Positions 8,673 to 17,263 of a DNA stretch of 64,000 nucleotides are shown here, in pieces (the first letter of the stretch is position 1; each line of letters opens with the position of its first letter). The notes under the pieces are model-generated. The model ran no database searches and was not told the DNA's origin. It saw only the letters and a list, made by a program, of their open reading frames with translations. The position numbers and the translations under genes were made by a program. This stretch comes from Betaproteobacteria bacterium (GTDB lineage: Bacteria > Pseudomonadota > Gammaproteobacteria > Burkholderiales > Usitatibacteraceae), in contig JADKJR010000014.1 of the NCBI GenBank assembly GCA_016720925.1, positions 62,001 to 126,000 of the forward strand. Direction: 5' to 3'.

Positions 8673-9944
8673 TCACCTTGATGCGCTGGCGGCAGTCTCT
8701 CCGCTGCTCGGGAAATCAATCGATTTGCCTGCGTCACTGCCCTCATACTTGAGGTCGTGCACCAAGATTCCGATCGCTCCCTTGAGCAAAATGCTCCAGA
8801 TGAACAAGCCCATTGCCCAGATACCGACGGTCATCACGATCTCGATCAGGGTTGGGTAGTACTCGATCACTTCGCCAATGGGCGTGGGGATGAAGCCGGG
8901 AACGATGAGGCCCATGCCCTTCTCGATCCAGATACCGACAAACGCCAGCACACAGGCAATCGGCAGCAGCTTGTAGTTGGTGCGTACGCTGGGCATCAGA
9001 AACATCACGAAAGCGATGATCATGAAGGCCAGGGAGCTCCAGAACCAAGGCACGAGACGCGTCAGACCATGCAATCCGAACATTAGATAGTACAGACCAT
9101 TGGCATGCTCGGTGCGGGCGTACAGCTCGACCACGATTTCCGACATCGTCAGGAACAGGGCGAGGCCCAGACACCAGGTAACGATGTTGGACAGCACGTC
9201 GATGGCATCGTCCTGAATCCAAAACTTGGTGTTCTTGCGGATGATCATGAAAGCCAGAATGATCAGACACGGGCCTGCCGCAAACGCCGTGGTGATGAAA
9301 CGTATCGGCATCATGCTGTGGAACCACATCGGGCGCGCGGGCATCGACGCGATCAGGAATGCCGTGACAGTGTGGATGCTGAGTGCCCAGACGATGGACG
9401 TGTAAACGAGGGGCATGAAGATCTTGTTGTTGACGTGGCCACCCGTGTATTTCGCATAGAGGTAGTAGAACCCGCAGGCGAAATTGAGCATGAGGTAGCC
9501 GTTGAGCACCAGCACATCCCACGCCAGCATAGAACCAGGCATGTTGAAGATGCCGACAAAGGGCAACATGTGCCAGAGCCGGTCGGGGCGACCCATGTGG
9601 GCAAAGACGAACAGCATGACCATACAGACCGCCGAAATTGCCAGCATCTCACCCAGCACTGTCACTTCATGCATGGCCTTGTGGTGGTAGATGTAGGCGG
9701 GAAAAACGATAGTCACGGCCCCAGCCGCCACGCCGACCAGAAACACGAGATTGGCGAAGTAAAGGCCGTCGTGAATCTGGCTGCTCAGGCCGGTGACGAT
9801 CAGCCCTTCGGTGTTCTGCAGGTAGAACCCGTAAAGCGCGCCCGCACTGAGGACCGCCAGGAATCCCATCCAGGCATAAAACTTTGCCCCCCCCTTGAGG
9901 ACATAGCGCGTGTAATCGATGACGAATTTGATGAGTGTGTGCAC
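8673..9944 (-). CDS. NrfD/PsrC-family quinone-interacting membrane subunit
   Basis: This polytopic inner-membrane protein of about 423 residues has eight to ten hydrophobic helices (e.g. FLAVLSAGALYGFYL, LVFLVGVAAGAVTIVFPAYI, WVSLAFMIIAFVMF-like segments). Its layout is typical of NrfD/PsrC/DmsC-type anchors that exchange electrons between the quinone pool and a partner ferredoxin. I chose the GTG start at 9944 because GAGGAG lies upstream; the longer frame to 10151 overlaps the ferredoxin gene. It is sandwiched between a Tat-exported ferredoxin and a tetraheme cytochrome, recalling DsrO-DsrP-DsrJ or NrfC-NrfD modules. No catalytic molybdopterin subunit is nearby. Confidence 0.88.
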   Translation of the reverse strand: MHTLIKFVIDYTRYVLKGGAKFYAWMGFLAVLSAGALYGFYLQNTEGLIVTGLSSQIHDGLYFANLVFLVGVAAGAVTIVFPAYIYHHKAMHEVTVLGEMLAISAVCMVMLFVFAHMGRPDRLWHMLPFVGIFNMPGSMLAWDVLVLNGYLMLNFACGFYYLYAKYTGGHVNNKIFMPLVYTSIVWALSIHTVTAFLIASMPARPMWFHSMMPIRFITTAFAAGPCLIILAFMIIRKNTKFWIQDDAIDVLSNIVTWCLGLALFLTMSEIVVELYARTEHANGLYYLMFGLHGLTRLVPWFWSSLAFMIIAFVMFLMPSVRTNYKLLPIACVLAFVGIWIEKGMGLIVPGFIPTPIGEVIEYYPTLIEIVMTVGIWAMGLFIWSILLKGAIGILVHDLKYEGSDAGKSIDFPSSGETAASASR

Positions 9945-9955
9945 AATCTGGCTCC

Positions 9956-11053
9956 TCAGTCGTAGAAGTAAAAGAACTTCGGAAAGGTATTGAGTTCGGC
10001 CTTCAGGCGGAACACATTCTTCCTCGCAAGTATCAGACTCACTTCGCTTTGGGGGTCGAGCAGGTTGCCGAACTTGCGCGCGCCCACTGGACACACTTCG
10101 ACGCAGGCCGGATAGCGCCCCTGGCGAGTCCGCTGCAAACACCAATGGCACTTTTCAACCACCCCCCTCATGCGCGGCCGGTTGCCCAGGTAATGCGTCA
10201 CCGGGTTCATCTCTGCCTTTGGCAGAACAGGTGTGGTCAGATTGATGCGACGAGCCCAGTAAGGGCAGGCACCCATGCACATGCGGCAGCCTATGCACCA
10301 GTTGTAGTCGATCACCACCGGGCCATCAGCCTCGCGGTAAGTCGTTCTCACCGGGCACACCTTGACGCAGGGCGGCTTCTCGCACTGCATGCAGGCAATC
10401 GGCATGTAGGTGGCGTCTTTCTCCGGAACGAGCGCGGGTTCGTAGTGATACTGGCCCTCAAGCACTTGACCGGCTGGGGTATATGCATTGCCCCCTACCT
10501 GGATTCCCAGCCCTTCAGGGTAGCCCTCGTTCATCTTCTCTTTTGAAAACTCACCGCGCTCCATTCTGAGCACCTGGATCCACTCAATGCGTTCCCCGGG
10601 ATTCTTGCCGCGCGACTGGTTGTTTTCCTCGACACAGGCGTTGACGCAGCGCCGACATCCTATGCACTTCCTGATGTTCAAGGCATACCCCATGAGAACA
10701 CCGGGTAGCGCCTCGCTGGTGTCAACAGTCACTTTCTTGCTGTACTGTGCAGAGTAGCGCCGCTCCAGCCGTGCGCGCGCCTCTGCTTTCTCTGCAGCCG
10801 TCATCAATCGGTAGTTGCCCTGGAATTGTTCAGCCCATTCAACCGTGGCCTTCACATCGTCACTCTGGGTCATCAGCGCTGCAACACCCATCAACGATGA
10901 CACACTGAGCAGTCCTCCGGCTGCCAGAAAGTTGCGCCGCGAGATGGTTGTGGCCGCTGCGTCCGGAACGATAGGCGATGGGCGTGCAGAAGAGGCGGGC
11001 GGGGTCGGTGTGCTGGAATCGGCAGTTGGGCTTTTGTCAGGCGTCACAGTCAT
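9956..11053 (-). CDS. Tat-exported 4Fe-4S ferredoxin subunit (NrfC/DsrO/HybA type)
   Basis: The protein has a Pro/Ser-rich N terminus followed by a twin-arginine signal (TISRRNFLAAGG, then a hydrophobic stretch). The mature part carries four cysteine groups: CIGCRRCVNAC, CMQCEKPPCVKVCP, CIGCRMCMGACP and CHWCLQRTRQ...CVEVCP. This is the standard arrangement for four [4Fe-4S] clusters in periplasmic electron-transfer subunits. It heads the operon and stops 11 bases before the NrfD start. I favour the ATG at 11053; a GTG ten codons upstream (11083) is possible but has no ribosome site. An FNR-like box sits about 118 bases upstream. Confidence 0.88.
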   Translation of the reverse strand: MTVTPDKSPTADSSTPTPPASSARPSPIVPDAAATTISRRNFLAAGGLLSVSSLMGVAALMTQSDDVKATVEWAEQFQGNYRLMTAAEKAEARARLERRYSAQYSKKVTVDTSEALPGVLMGYALNIRKCIGCRRCVNACVEENNQSRGKNPGERIEWIQVLRMERGEFSKEKMNEGYPEGLGIQVGGNAYTPAGQVLEGQYHYEPALVPEKDATYMPIACMQCEKPPCVKVCPVRTTYREADGPVVIDYNWCIGCRMCMGACPYWARRINLTTPVLPKAEMNPVTHYLGNRPRMRGVVEKCHWCLQRTRQGRYPACVEVCPVGARKFGNLLDPQSEVSLILARKNVFRLKAELNTFPKFFYFYD

Positions 11054-11369
11054 TCTCCAGAGACAAATAGTTTTGCGTTGCACAAATCACATTAAGCAGC
11101 CGCTACCTCAGGCCGGATCCAACGTCCAGATTCGCTGCAGTTCATGGTAGAAAGAAGGAGAGATTTCGACTTGACACAAGTCAAACATCGGCTTCTTTAT
11201 GGAAGAATAGGCTTTTCAATCACATGAAGTCGGACGAAAATCGACGATAGATGGCGCGCGTCGGTGTAAGCCGTGTTGATCGGAGGCCAATTGGACTTCC
11301 TTTTCTCAGTCATGCTAGGTAAAAGCAGTCCCTGCTCACGTCGATCAATATTTTTTTGGAGAAACAAAG
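11054..11369. other. Divergent intergenic region with regulatory palindrome
   Basis: About 316 bases lie between the minus-strand ferredoxin operon and the plus-strand 115-residue gene. The only signals I can support are the perfect FNR/DNR-like palindrome at 11171-11184 and the ribosome site (GGAG, about 11357) for the plus-strand gene. Confidence 0.6.
11171..11184. promoter_or_regulatory. FNR/DNR-like operator
   Basis: TTGACACAAGTCAA is a perfect inverted repeat of TTGAC with a four-base spacer. This matches the spacing and half-site style of CRP/FNR-family sites, particularly DNR/NNR-type boxes. Its placement about 118 bases upstream of the redox operon suggests control by oxygen or NO. 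It could also serve the divergent gene at 11370. Confidence 0.6.
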
Positions 11370-11717
11370 ATGGCACGCTGGACTGAAAACTCCGCTGATC
11401 AAAATCACATAGTCACGATTTCGCAACATATTCCAGTCGGGGGCATTGTCCGGGTTGTGCTCAATGACGGCAGCGTGATTGAGGGGGCTTTCCGGCGAAT
11501 GAATGTTGAAAATAATGCCGGGCAAGGTGGTTGGAAGTATCGCGGGGAGTGCGAAATTGAAACCAAAGATCATTCCCGTTTTGTCTTGGATTACCTGGAT
11601 ATCAAGTCTGCAGCCAGCATATGGAACGATCCTGTTTCCGCTGAATATCAACGTCTTGGCCTGATCACCTTGGACCACAGAAACCCGGGAGCAGATCGCT
11701 TGGAAAAGAAAAAATAA
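11370..11717 (+). CDS. Uncharacterised 115-residue protein
   Basis: The family is not recognised. GGAG lies nine bases upstream of the ATG, and the composition is that of a soluble, real protein. The first half looks like a small beta-barrel or Sm-like fold (HIPVGGIVRVVLNDGSVIEG), followed by mixed residues and a charged C-terminal tail ending EKKK. It may be regulated from the shared intergenic region containing the FNR-like box. An opposite-strand frame (11310-11750) has no ribosome site and is less convincing. It borders an IS3 relic, so it could have been carried in with mobile DNA. Confidence 0.6.
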   Translation: MARWTENSADQNHIVTISQHIPVGGIVRVVLNDGSVIEGAFRRMNVENNAGQGGWKYRGECEIETKDHSRFVLDYLDIKSAASIWNDPVSAEYQRLGLITLDHRNPGADRLEKKK

Positions 11718-11909
11718 CCACGGCTTAGACGGCCGAGTTGAGCTGCGCATTCAGCGCGACAAACGCATCATTGGCCCCTGGGTCTGCCTCGACCCACTAT
11801 AGCCCTTCAGATTGCCCGAAAGCGGACGTTCAACGAGGCTGTAGGAAAAGCCGTTTTTCGAGAAAAAATGCATCAAATGCGAGGTGGAGTCGGCACTTGA
11901 ATCGCAATT

Positions 11910-12300
11910 GAAATCCTGACCGAGCAGATTGGCCACGATCGGCAGCGCATGCGCGGAATCGGTCGTTCCCTTGAATTTCCTGCCCGCTGCGGCGCGAAGT
12001 CCCATCGCACGCATCAGCGCCTTGATGCGATTCTCACTACCGGCGTAGCCGTGCTGCGCGCGCCTCACCCGGGTGAGGCGCGGCGCGACGTAACGGCCGC
12101 GATGGGCATCGAACACCGTGCGGATGTCGGCGCGCAGCCGATCACGCTCGATACCGCGCGTCGACCGTTCGCGGTTCCGCCAGAGGTGGAAGCCCCATTG
12201 GGTGACATTTAGTACCCGACAGACGACCGACAGGGGTAGGTCATGGCAGATGTTGCTCACAAACAACGAACAGGTCCCGAACAGTTCATCGTACATTCGA
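11910..12300 (-). pseudogene. IS3-family transposase (OrfB) relic
   Basis: The minus-strand translation contains the N-terminal helix-turn-helix and linker region of an IS3-type OrfB: LPLSVVCRVLNVTQWGFHLW, RLRADIRTVFDAHRGRYVAP, NRIKALMRAMGLRAAAGRKF and ending TTDSAHALPIVANLLGQDF. The rve/DDE catalytic domain that should follow is absent. The reading frame instead runs on into unrelated residues to 11751. No inverted repeats or target duplication are evident and OrfA is missing. It is therefore a truncated, non-functional remnant. The open frame extends from 11751 to 12365. Confidence 0.75.
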
Positions 12301-12541
12301 AATCGTGGACGGATCGGGGCCCTTTCCACGGGTGCGCGGGCGCATGGGTGACCCTGCATGGCCACCCGGTTCAGTGGGCGCGATGCGTCGCATCGCGAAA
12401 TACCCCTTCAACCTGCGCCGCAGCGACGGGGTTTTTTCGCGTAACCGAGTGACATGAATGTCTTCCTCCGCTACCGCGTGGAAAAGACGCCATAAAGATT
12501 TAACATCAACGCATCGCAATCATTACGACTACGGAGGCACT

Positions 12542-13468
12542 GTGGAACTTCGCCAGCTACGCTATTTCGTCCGCGTCGTTGAGCTCGGCAGCATGGGCCG
12601 CGCGGCGGATGAGCTGGGCGTGGTCACCTCGGCATTGAGCCAGCAGATCAGCCGGCTCGAAAGTGAACTCTCGACGCGATTATTGAATCGCAGTTCCAGC
12701 GGCGTGACGCCGACCGATGCCGGGCTCGCCTTCTGGCGGCAGGCGCAACTCGCGTTGCGCCACGCCGACGAAGCGGGTCGCGCGGCCAAGCAGGCGCGGT
12801 TGTCGGGCCATGTCAGTGTGGGGCTCGCACCCACCACCGCCGCCGTCCTCGGTTTGCCGCTGATGGATGCGATGCGCGAGCGATATCCCGAGGTGAGATT
12901 GCACATGGTCGAAAGCTTGTCGGGACATCTCGCGAACATGCTCAACGCGCGCCAGCTCGACTTGGCAGTACTGTTTCATGCCGATATCGCGCGGCGCTGG
13001 AGCGTGATGCCCTTGCTGGAGGAACGCCTGTTCCTGATCGCCGCGCGCACATTGCCCGGCCTGCCGTCCTCCGCCAAGGTGCGGCTCGCAAAGGTAGCCG
13101 ATATGCCATTGATCCTGCCGAGCGGCCCGCATGGATTGCGTGCGCTGGTGAGCGCCGCGTTTGCGCGGGCCAAACGCGAGCCGCGCGTCGTGGCGGAAAT
13201 CGACGGGCTGGCGATGCTGATGGACGCCGTACGCGCCGGCCACGGTGCGACCATCCAGCCGGGCGCGGCCATTGCCCGTCTGAGCGGCGACGCGCTGGCG
13301 GTGATTGAAATTTCCGACGCCGATGTGCGCCGGCCCAATTTGCTGGTGAGCGTATCCGATGAAGAATTGTCACCGGCGGGCCTGGCCGCGCGCGTGGTGC
13401 TGGCCGATGTCGCGCGCACGCTGGTGCGCGAGGGACGCTGGGCGGGCGCCACTCTTCACCCATCGTGA
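12542..13468 (+). CDS. LysR-family regulator of the tricarboxylate genes (TcuR-like)
   Basis: This 308-residue LysR regulator starts at a GTG with GGAGG four bases upstream. The N-terminal winged helix-turn-helix (ELRQLRYFVRVVELGSMGRA, then VVTSALSQQISRLE) is followed by a substrate-binding domain of normal length. The gene sits 128 bases upstream of tcuA on the same strand. In the Salmonella tricarballylate locus a LysR protein (TcuR) likewise precedes tcuABC. The likely ligand is therefore tricarballylate, citrate or a related acid. The target is probably the tcuA promoter between the two genes and perhaps the divergent genes further along. Ligand identity is inference. Confidence 0.85.
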   Translation: MELRQLRYFVRVVELGSMGRAADELGVVTSALSQQISRLESELSTRLLNRSSSGVTPTDAGLAFWRQAQLALRHADEAGRAAKQARLSGHVSVGLAPTTAAVLGLPLMDAMRERYPEVRLHMVESLSGHLANMLNARQLDLAVLFHADIARRWSVMPLLEERLFLIAARTLPGLPSSAKVRLAKVADMPLILPSGPHGLRALVSAAFARAKREPRVVAEIDGLAMLMDAVRAGHGATIQPGAAIARLSGDALAVIEISDADVRRPNLLVSVSDEELSPAGLAARVVLADVARTLVREGRWAGATLHPS

Positions 13469-13596
13469 AGACCCCTTGCCCAAAGCGGGCTGGCGCAATG
13501 CAAGTTCCGCCACTAAAGTAAGGTTATTCCCATGAAGGAGCACGGCGTGACGCGGAAGGTTCAATCGTTCAAGACAATCAGCGCGGGACGCAACGC

Positions 13597-15009
13597 ATGA
13601 TCGATGTGCTCGTCATCGGCGGTGGCAATGCGGCCTTGTGCGCCGCGCTGATGGCACGCGAAGCCGGCGCCTCGGTGTTGCTGCTGGAGGCCGCGCCGCG
13701 CGAATGGCGTGGCGGCAACTCGCCACACACACGCAATCTGCGCTGCATGCACGATGTGCCGCAGGACGTGTTGATCGAGGCGTACCCCGAGGAAGAATAC
13801 TGGCAGGATTTGCTGAAGGTCACCGGCGGTCTCACCAACGAAAAACTCGCGCGCATGGCGATCCGCGCGTCCGCCACTTGCCGCGATTGGATGAGACAGC
13901 ACGGCGTACATTTTCAGCCGCCGCTGTCGGGCGCATTGCATGTGGCCCGCACCAATGCCTTTTTCATGGGTGGCGGCAAGGCCCTGATGAACGCCTATTA
14001 CCGCAGCGCCGAAAAACTGGGCGTGCAGGTTCGCTATAACGCGCCGGTTGATGCCATTGAGCTCGACGACGGTCGCTTCAAAGCGGTGCGCATCGGTGCC
14101 GAACGCATTGAAGCGAAGGCTTGCGTGCTGGCTGCCGGCGGATTTGAATCGAATCGTGAATGGCTGCGCGAGGCATGGGGCATGAATGAGTCCGGCGAAT
14201 GGCCGGCCGACAATTTCCTGATTCGCGGCACGCGATTCAACATGGGCGTATTGCTGAAGTTCATGATCGAGGCAGGCGCAGATCCCGTGGGCGATCCGGG
14301 ACAATCGCACTGCGTGGCTATCGATGCGCGCGCGCCGCTATACGACGGCGGCATATGTACCCGCGTCGATTGCGTATCACTGGGCATCATGCTCAATCGC
14401 AATGCCGAGCGTTTCTACGACGAAGGTGAAGATTTCTGGCCGAAGCGCTATGCCATCTGGGGCCGGCTGGTGGCCGGGCAACCGGGGCAGATCGGCTACT
14501 CCATCATCGATGCCAAGGCCGTGGGCCGCTTCATGCCACCGGTGTTTCCAGGCGCGAAAGCCGACACGTTGCCGGAACTGGCGCGCCTGCTCGGATTGAA
14601 CGAAGACGCTTTCGTCAACACGGTTGAGGCTTTCAACGCCGCTTGCCGCGTTGGCACCTTTGACCACACCGCCCTTGACGACTGCCATACGGACGGTCTG
14701 ACTCCCGCAAAAACGCACTGGGCGCTGCCGCTGGATACGCCGCCTTATTATGGATACACGCTGCGCCCCGGCATCACATTCACTTACCTGGGGCTTAAAG
14801 TAAACGAGCAGGCGGCGGTGCATTTCGGCGGCGTGCCCAGCGCCAATCTGTTCGTCGCGGGCGAAATGATGGCGGGCAATGTGCTCGGCAAGGGCTATAC
14901 CGCTGGCGTGGGGATGGCGATCGGCACCGCATTCGGGCGCATCGCGGGCACGCAGGCCGCCGCCGCCGCGACAGGAATGAAAAAGGAAAATGCGCATGCC
15001 GCGGCTTGA
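13597..15009 (+). CDS. tcuA: FAD-dependent tricarballylate dehydrogenase TcuA
   Basis: This 470-residue flavoprotein of the fumarate-reductase/succinate-dehydrogenase type has an N-terminal dinucleotide fold (DVLVIGGGNAALCAALMARE). A C-terminal FAD signature follows (NLFVAGEMMAGNVLGKGYTA, GVGMAIGTAFGRIAG). TcuA oxidises tricarballylate to cis-aconitate, passing electrons to TcuB. Length and motifs fit the family closely. It overlaps tcuB by 14-20 bases, so the two are co-translated. The tcuA-tcuB pairing and the LysR neighbour strengthen the call. A related 3-carbon or 6-carbon substrate remains possible, since the classical TcuC transporter is replaced here by TTT-type transport. Confidence 0.85.
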   Translation: MIDVLVIGGGNAALCAALMAREAGASVLLLEAAPREWRGGNSPHTRNLRCMHDVPQDVLIEAYPEEEYWQDLLKVTGGLTNEKLARMAIRASATCRDWMRQHGVHFQPPLSGALHVARTNAFFMGGGKALMNAYYRSAEKLGVQVRYNAPVDAIELDDGRFKAVRIGAERIEAKACVLAAGGFESNREWLREAWGMNESGEWPADNFLIRGTRFNMGVLLKFMIEAGADPVGDPGQSHCVAIDARAPLYDGGICTRVDCVSLGIMLNRNAERFYDEGEDFWPKRYAIWGRLVAGQPGQIGYSIIDAKAVGRFMPPVFPGAKADTLPELARLLGLNEDAFVNTVEAFNAACRVGTFDHTALDDCHTDGLTPAKTHWALPLDTPPYYGYTLRPGITFTYLGLKVNEQAAVHFGGVPSANLFVAGEMMAGNVLGKGYTAGVGMAIGTAFGRIAGTQAAAAATGMKKENAHAAA

Positions 15010-16168
15010 GGCACTCACGCGTGAGGCAAGCGAATTGGCCTTGGGCATCATCCCGCTAAATGCCGACGAGGCCGAAGTGGGCCGCGTGTTGCAGATTTGC
15101 AATGCCTGCCGCTATTGCGAGGGTTTCTGCGCCGTGTTCCCGGCGATGACGCGCCGCCTCGAATTCGGCAAGGCCGACATTCACTATCTATCAAACCTGT
15201 GCCACAACTGCGGTTCGTGTTTGCATGCGTGCCAATACGCGCCACCACATGAGTTCGCGGTCAATGTCCCCAAGGCGATGGCGACCGTGCGCGGCAAGAC
15301 ATATGCCGACTATGCCTGGCCGGCGGCGATGGGCGCACTCTATAAGCGAAATGGCCTGACGTTGTCGCTGGCCACGGCAGCCGGGCTCGCCTTGTTTCTG
15401 CTGCTGGCAGTGATGCGGCAAGGTTCACTCATTCACGCGCCGCTTGCGGGCGATTTCTATGCAGTATTCCCACACAACCTGATGGCGACGATGTTCGGCA
15501 TCGTGTTTGGTTTTTCGATGCTGGCATTGATGATTGGTGTGGCGCGCTTTTGGCGCGACGTCACGCCGGGCATGGCGTCAAGTGATGCCTCGCTTTCGGC
15601 GGCCGTCGAAGCAACCGACAATGTACTGCGACTGAAATATCTGGGTGGCGGCCACGGCGAAGGCTGCAACAATGCCGACGATGCATTCACGCTTTGGCGT
15701 AAGCGTTTCCATCACTTCACGTTCTACGGATTCATGCTGTGTTTTGCGTCGACCAGCGTTGCCACGCTCTATCACTACCTGCTCAAGCTCGATGCACCCT
15801 ATGCCCTGACCAGTTTACCGGTATTACTCGGCATCACCGGCGGTATCGGCCTCCTGATTGGCCCGGCCGGATTGCTGTGGCTAAATTTGCAACGCCACCC
15901 GGCGCACGGCGACGCTCGGCAAAAGCCGATGGATCGTGGCTTCATCGCACTGCTATTCCTGATCAGCCTGACCGGCCTCGCCTTGATGTGGTGGCGCGAT
16001 TCGGGGTTCATGGCGCTGCTGCTGGCGGTGCACCTCGGCGTGGTGCTTGCGCTTTTCCTCACGCTGCCTTACGGCAAATTCGCACATGGCTTCTATCGCG
16101 GCGCCGCATTGCTTAAATTTGCGATCGAGAAGCGGATGCCTGACCGCTTGCGATTGGAATCTGAATAG
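14996..16168 (+). CDS. tcuB: Tricarballylate utilisation Fe-S membrane protein TcuB
   Basis: TcuB reoxidises the flavin of TcuA and sends electrons to the quinone pool. The N-terminal third has two ferredoxin-like clusters (CNACRYCEGFCAVFP and CHNCGSCLHACQYAPP). The rest is a membrane domain with about six helices (e.g. LATAAGLALFLLLAVM, FGIVFGFSMLALMIGVA) and His residues that could hold heme (HHFTFYGFML, YHYLLKLD). An ATG at 14990 and one at 14996 are both possible; I prefer the second for its better ribosome spacing. The gene overlaps tcuA, which is the conserved arrangement. Confidence 0.85.
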   Translation: MPRLEALTREASELALGIIPLNADEAEVGRVLQICNACRYCEGFCAVFPAMTRRLEFGKADIHYLSNLCHNCGSCLHACQYAPPHEFAVNVPKAMATVRGKTYADYAWPAAMGALYKRNGLTLSLATAAGLALFLLLAVMRQGSLIHAPLAGDFYAVFPHNLMATMFGIVFGFSMLALMIGVARFWRDVTPGMASSDASLSAAVEATDNVLRLKYLGGGHGEGCNNADDAFTLWRKRFHHFTFYGFMLCFASTSVATLYHYLLKLDAPYALTSLPVLLGITGGIGLLIGPAGLLWLNLQRHPAHGDARQKPMDRGFIALLFLISLTGLALMWWRDSGFMALLLAVHLGVVLALFLTLPYGKFAHGFYRGAALLKFAIEKRMPDRLRLESE

Positions 16169-16242
16169 TTCGGCGCAACGCGAATTCTCTTCATCACAAA
16201 CGTAGACTCTAAAGCACCTACAACCCCGCACCGGAGACAAGT

Positions 16243-17229
16243 ATGACAATGCGAAATCTGTTCGTTCGCCTCGCCACAATGGCGCTGGCCCTGACATTCC
16301 CTTGCCTTGGCACGATTGTGGCCGCACAGGAATTTCCGAAAAAAACCATCACGATGGTGGTCGGTTTCGCCGCCGGTGGCGCAACTGATACGGCGGCGCG
16401 CATTATCGCCAAGAAACTGGGCGAGAATCTTGGTCTCGCCGTGATCGTCGACAATCGCGCTGGCGCGGGTGGAAACATCGCGCACCAGCAGGTCGCCAAT
16501 GCAACGCCGGACGGGTCGGTCATTCTGCTCGGTTCGGTCGGTCCATTGTGCATCGCGCCGCACCTGATTGCCAAGCTGCCCTACGATCCGCAAAAGGATC
16601 TGGCGCCGCTAACGATGGGCGTGAGCTTTCCCAATGTACTGGTGGTGCATGCGGATGTTCCGGCAAAAACGTTTGCGGAATTTTTGGCACTGGCCAAGGC
16701 AAAACCCGGCACACTTGATTACGCGTCTACTGGCGTTGGATCCGCGTCACACCTCGCCGGCGAGATGTTCAAGCAGCGCGCCGGTGTGGATATTGTCCAC
16801 GTCCCATACAAGGGGGGCGGACCGGCCATGATTGATCTGCTTGCCGGTCGTATCACCGCCTATTATTCAACACCGTCGACTGCGGCGCCGCACATAGAAG
16901 CCGGAAAATTGCGCCCACTGGCCGTGACTGGTATCGCCCGCCTGCCTTCATTGCCTAATGTGCCGACCATCGCAGAATCCGGCTTCTCCGGTTTTGATGC
17001 CAGCAACTGGTACGCGTTCGTTGCTCCCGGCAAGACACCGAAGAATATTCTTGACCGCTGGAACGAGGAACTGGTGAAGGTTTTAAATTCCGCGGACGTG
17101 CGCGAGCAACTCAACAAGCATGGCCTGACCCCCATGCCCGGTACCCGCGGGGAATTGGCAAACACGATCAAGCGGGAATCGACGGTCTGGGCAAAGGTGA
17201 TCAAGGATGGAAAGATCACGGCGGAATGA
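16243..17229 (+). CDS. Tripartite tricarboxylate transporter binding protein (Bug family)
   Basis: This 328-residue periplasmic binding protein has a Sec signal (LATMALALTFPCLGTIVAAQ). Family hallmarks include FPKKTITMVVGFAAGGATDT, VIVDNRAGAGGNIAHQQVAN, YASTGVGSASHLAGEMF and VPYKGGGPAMIDLLAG. It would capture a carboxylic acid for a TctAB permease. It is encoded in the tcuAB operon but without its own permease. It may use the TctAB pair encoded on the opposite strand at 18.4-20.4 kb, which already has a dedicated TctC, or act as a sensor. Orphan Bug proteins are common in Burkholderiales. Confidence 0.88.
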   Translation: MTMRNLFVRLATMALALTFPCLGTIVAAQEFPKKTITMVVGFAAGGATDTAARIIAKKLGENLGLAVIVDNRAGAGGNIAHQQVANATPDGSVILLGSVGPLCIAPHLIAKLPYDPQKDLAPLTMGVSFPNVLVVHADVPAKTFAEFLALAKAKPGTLDYASTGVGSASHLAGEMFKQRAGVDIVHVPYKGGGPAMIDLLAGRITAYYSTPSTAAPHIEAGKLRPLAVTGIARLPSLPNVPTIAESGFSGFDASNWYAFVAPGKTPKNILDRWNEELVKVLNSADVREQLNKHGLTPMPGTRGELANTIKRESTVWAKVIKDGKITAE

Positions 17230-17263
17230 GCCCGGCAAAACGTTCACTTAAAGCAATTATCGT

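Noticed and set aside
7445..8752. 435-codon plus-strand frame opposite the cytochrome and 154-residue genes
   Set aside because: The minus strand carries four heme motifs and a signal peptide; the plus frame has no recognisable domain.
11310..11750. Minus-strand open frame of 146 codons opposite the 115-residue gene
   Set aside because: No ribosome site and poor composition; the plus-strand gene at 11370 has GGAG at the right distance and a plausible fold.
12379..12398. GCGATGCG-T-CGCATCGC palindrome near the IS3 relic
   Set aside because: The centre is too tight for a hairpin and no second copy was seen; it could be an operator or a chance palindrome in GC-rich DNA.
12405..12450. Possible terminator with T-run near CGGGGTTTTTTCGCG
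   Set aside because: Only a four-base CCCC/GGGG stem with a long loop precedes the T-run, too weak to call.
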